Assembly (NCBI GenBank): GCA_964057225.1
Contig: OZ059897.1
Location: 20,770,001 to 20,834,000, forward strand
Length of the DNA stretch: 64,000 nt
Direction of reading: 5' to 3'
DNA from: Auanema rhodensis
Lineage: Eukaryota > Nematoda > Chromadorea > Rhabditida > Rhabditidae
The position numbers and the translations under genes were made by a program. The stretch's first letter is position 1, and each line of letters starts with the position of its first letter. This document shows positions 61,426 to 64,000 of this stretch, piece after piece. The notes under the pieces were generated by a model, which saw only the letters and a program-made list of their open reading frames with translations, was not told the DNA's origin and made no database searches.

Positions 61426-64000
61426 TGCATTTTTAAGCTAGCGCAAATCTGATAACACAGATCGACGCAGCTTAAAAATCCGCATCGAATGCACTATACT
61501 ACATTGAGAAAAGCTTAATACAAAAATTAGTTATGATCGTTTGAAAAATGATGCATTAGTGTATGTTGAGTTTCCATGTACACTCAACATTGCTTCCAAA
61601 AACATTTTGACAAAAATTTTTTCGAAAAATTTCAAAATAATTTAGCAAAAAGTAGATGTTTTTAGACTCCATTTTTCAAGGCAAAGACGATGGACAATGT
61701 TATTCAACGAAAAAATTAATTCTTCAGGGTGAAAATCGAGGATATAAGTGTGAACTTATATCAGTTGATATCTCGGTGCATTTTTAAGCTAGCGCAAATC
61801 TGATAACACAGATCGACGCAGCTTAAAAATCCGCATCGAATGCACTATACTACATTGAAAAACGCTTAATACAAAAATTAGTTATGATCGTTTGAAAAAT
61901 GATGCATTAGTGTATGTTGAGTTTCCATGTACACTCAACATTGCTTCCAAAAACATTTTGACAAAAATTTTTTCGAAAAATTTCAAGATAATTTAGCGAA
62001 AAATAGATGTTTTTAGATTCGATTTTTCAAGGCAAAGACGATGGACAATGTTATTCAACGAAAAAATTAATTCTTCAGGGTGAAAATCGAGGATATAAGT
62101 GTGAACTTATATCAGTTGATATCTCGGTGCATTTTTAAGCTAGCGCAAATCTGATAACACAGATCGACGCAGCTTAAAAATCCGCATCGAATGCACTATA
62201 CTACATTGAGAAAAGCTTAATACAAAAATTAGTTATGATCGTTTGAAAAATGATGCATTAGTGTATGTTGGGTTTCCATGTACACTCAACATTGCTTCCA
62301 AAAACATTTTGACAAAAATTTTTTCGAAAAATTTCAAAATAATTTAGCAAAAAGTAGATGTTTTTAGATTCCATTTTTCAAGGCAAAGACGATGGACAAT
62401 GTTATTCAACGAAAAAATTAATTCTTCAGGGTGAAAATCGAGGATATAAGTGTGAACTTATATCAGTTGATATCTCGGTGCATTTTTAAGCTAGCGCAAA
62501 TCTGATAACACAGATCGACGCAGCTTAAAAATCCGCATCGAATGCACTATACTACATTGAAAAACGCTTGATACAAAAATTAGTTATGATCGTTTGAAAA
62601 ATGATGCATTAGTGTATGTTGAGTTTCCATGTACACTCAACATTGCTTCCAAAAACATTTTGACAAAAATTTTTTCGAAAAATTTCAAAATAATTTAGCA
62701 AAAAGTAGATGTTTTTAGATTCCATTTTTCAAGGCAAAGACGATGGACAATGTTATTCAACGAAAAAATTAATTCTTCAGGGTGAAAATCGAGGATATAA
62801 GTGTGAACTTATATCAGTTGATATCTCGGTGCATTTTTAAGCTAGCGCAAATCTGATAACACAGATCGACGCAGCTTGAAAATCCGCATCGAATGCACTA
62901 TACTACATTGAGAAAAGCTTAATACAAAAATTAGTTATGATCGTTTGAAAAATGATGCATTAGTGTATGTTGAGTTTCCATGTACACTCAACATTGCTTC
63001 CAAAAACATTTTGACAAAAATTTTTTCGAAAAATTTCAAAATAATTTAGCAAAAAGTAGATGTTTTTAGACTCCATTTTTCAAGGCAAAGACGATGGACA
63101 ATGTTATTTAACGAAAAAATTATTTCTTCAGGGTGAAAATCGAGGATATAAGTGTGAACTTATATCAGTTGATATCTCGGTGCATTTTTAAGCTAGCGCA
63201 AATCTGATAACACAGATCGACGCAGCTTAAAAATCCGCATCGAATGCACTATACTACATTGAAAAACGCTTAATACAAAAATTAGTTATGATCGTTTGAA
63301 AAATGATGCATTAGTGTATGTTGAGTTTCCATGTACACTCAACATTGCTTCCAAAAACATTTTGACAAAAATTTTTTCGAAAAATTTCAAAATAATTTAG
63401 CGAAAAATAGATGTTTTTAGATTCGATTTTTCAAGGCAAAGACGATGGACAATGTTATTCAACGAAAAAATTAATTCTTCAGGGTGAAAATCGAGGATAT
63501 AAGTGTGAACTTATATCAGTTGATATCTCGGTGCATTTTTAAGCTAGCGCAAATCTGATAACACAGATCGACGCAGCTTAAAAATCCGCATCGAATGCAC
63601 TATACTACATTGAAAAACGCTTAATACAAAAATTAGTTATGATCGTTTGAAAAATGATGCATTAGTGTATGTTGAGTTTCCATGTACACTCAACATTGCT
63701 TCCAAAAACATTTTGACAAAAATTTTTTCGAAAAATTTCAAAATAATTTACCAAAAAGTAGATGTTTTTAGATTCCATTTTTCAAGGCAAAGACGATAGA
63801 CAATGTTATTCAACGAAAAAGTTAATTCTTCAGGGTGAAAATCGAGGATATAAGTGTGAACTTATATCAGTTGATATCTCGGTGCATTTTTAAGCTAGCG
63901 CAAATCTGATAACACAGATCGACGCAGCTTAAAAATCCGCATCGAATGCACTATACTACATTGAGAAAAGCTTAATACAAAAATTAGTTATGATCGTTTG
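61426..64000 (+). repeat. 16-monomer repeat, copy 2 (M176 to window end)
   Basis: This is the second copy of the stretch at 55810-58384. It contains v monomer M182 at 63532-63882 with 220C, 267A and 290G, and ends with 118 bp of an A-type monomer. Whether the match continues into Tay and Baz, as after M167, lies outside the window. Confidence 0.8.

Larger units (their letters stand above)
1..64000 (+). repeat. 351-bp satellite DNA array, 182.3 monomers
   Basis: The whole window is a head-to-tail tandem repeat of one 351-bp monomer in a single orientation. The phase motif TGCATTTTT occurs at 1, 352, 703, 1054 and so on to 63883, which is exactly 182 periods with no net length change. Consensus G+C is about 31% (110 of 351). 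Two copies usually differ at 0-10 sites, so identity is about 97-100%. Sites 93-143 and 145-219 are almost invariant. Conserved marks in nearly every monomer include an NheI site at 12-17, NsiI at 126-131, BsrGI at 152-157, BstBI at 196-201 and EcoRV at 342-347; A-core monomers also have HindIII at 86-91. The length is close to two nucleosomal repeats. Such arrays are usually centromeric or pericentromeric in eukaryotes; that role here is inference. No gene-free stretch holds anything other than this repeat. Confidence 0.99.
55459..64000 (+). repeat. Monomers 159-183: hexameric units in a 16-monomer repeat
   Basis: Order: Agz, Aay, Baz, Agx, Eax, Kay (280T 294T), Baz, Bav, Aax, Tay, Baz, Aay, Baz, Agx, Eax, Kay (280T 294T), Baz, Aay, Baz (211G), Agx, Eax, Kay (280T 294T), Baz, Bav, A (partial). 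The hexamer Aay, Baz, Agx, Eax, Kay, Baz (2,106 bp) occurs at M160-165, M170-175 and M176-181. M160-167 recurs as M176-183 at an offset of 16 monomers (5,616 bp), including the rare v monomer. 280T is found only in these K monomers. The array runs past the right edge of the window. Confidence 0.85.

Noticed and set aside
1-64000. CRISPR array or other spacer-repeat system
   Set aside because: The repeats abut with no variable spacers; the whole 351 bp is conserved from copy to copy.
1-64000. Transposon-derived tandem array or insertion within the satellite
   Set aside because: No terminal repeats, target-site duplications, transposase-like frame or interruption of the 351-bp phase is visible anywhere.

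Overview
The window is one uninterrupted satellite DNA array. It holds 182 complete monomers of exactly 351 bp, all head to tail in the same orientation, plus 118 bp of a 183rd monomer (63883-64000). Monomer k starts at 1+351(k-1); the phase is set at the TGCATTTTT motif at position 1. I followed the phase through the window: the copy starting at 63883 lies exactly 182 x 351 bp after the first, so there is no net insertion, deletion, inversion or interruption. I see no gene, RNA gene, transposon, CRISPR array or unique sequence. The consensus monomer is about 31% G+C, with 11 CpG against about 8.6 expected, so CpG is not depleted. Homogeneous, long-monomer, AT-rich satellites of about two nucleosomes' length are typical of eukaryotic centromeric or pericentromeric heterochromatin. 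The lack of CpG depletion, the AT-rich style and motifs such as GATATCTCGG feel insect-like to me, but I cannot name the satellite or the species.

Monomers differ at only about 15-20 recurrent sites. I use a three-letter class code. First letter, positions 43-92: A (83G, 87A, 88G, 92A), B (83A, 87C, 92A), E (B with 92G), C (80G, 84G, 87C, usually 92G), T (A core with 49G and 74T), D (T with 81A), F (T with 88A), K (A core with 49G, 74C). Second letter: base 144, g or a. Third letter, positions 220-323: x (222A 227G 242T 245C), y (as x but 242C), z (222G 227A 245G), w (222G 227G 245G 304A), v (220C 267A 290G). The 5' and 3' blocks are shuffled against each other, which marks repeated unequal exchange.

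Layout: 1-3731 mixed classes with C and F monomers; 3732-16290 an 18-monomer (6,318 bp) block duplicated in tandem, with a chimeric junction monomer at 9829-10179; 16498-23517 mixed A/E units; 23518-28080 a trimeric higher-order repeat (D,B,A); 28081-30888 a tetrameric unit; 30889-37206 a zone rich in private variants; 37207-42471 trimeric units with C or A in the first slot; 42472-55458 tetrameric units including a 3.4 kb block repeated 8,424 bp further on; 55459-64000 hexameric units nested in a 16-monomer repeat. Each monomer has a structured half (an 11-bp-stem hairpin at 4-54, a 9-bp stem at 138-165, and a 9-bp stem with a GTGA loop at 316-337) and a very AT-rich half (about 173-251) with a TTTTTCGAAAAA palindrome.

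All class calls and counts were made by eye and may contain occasional slips.
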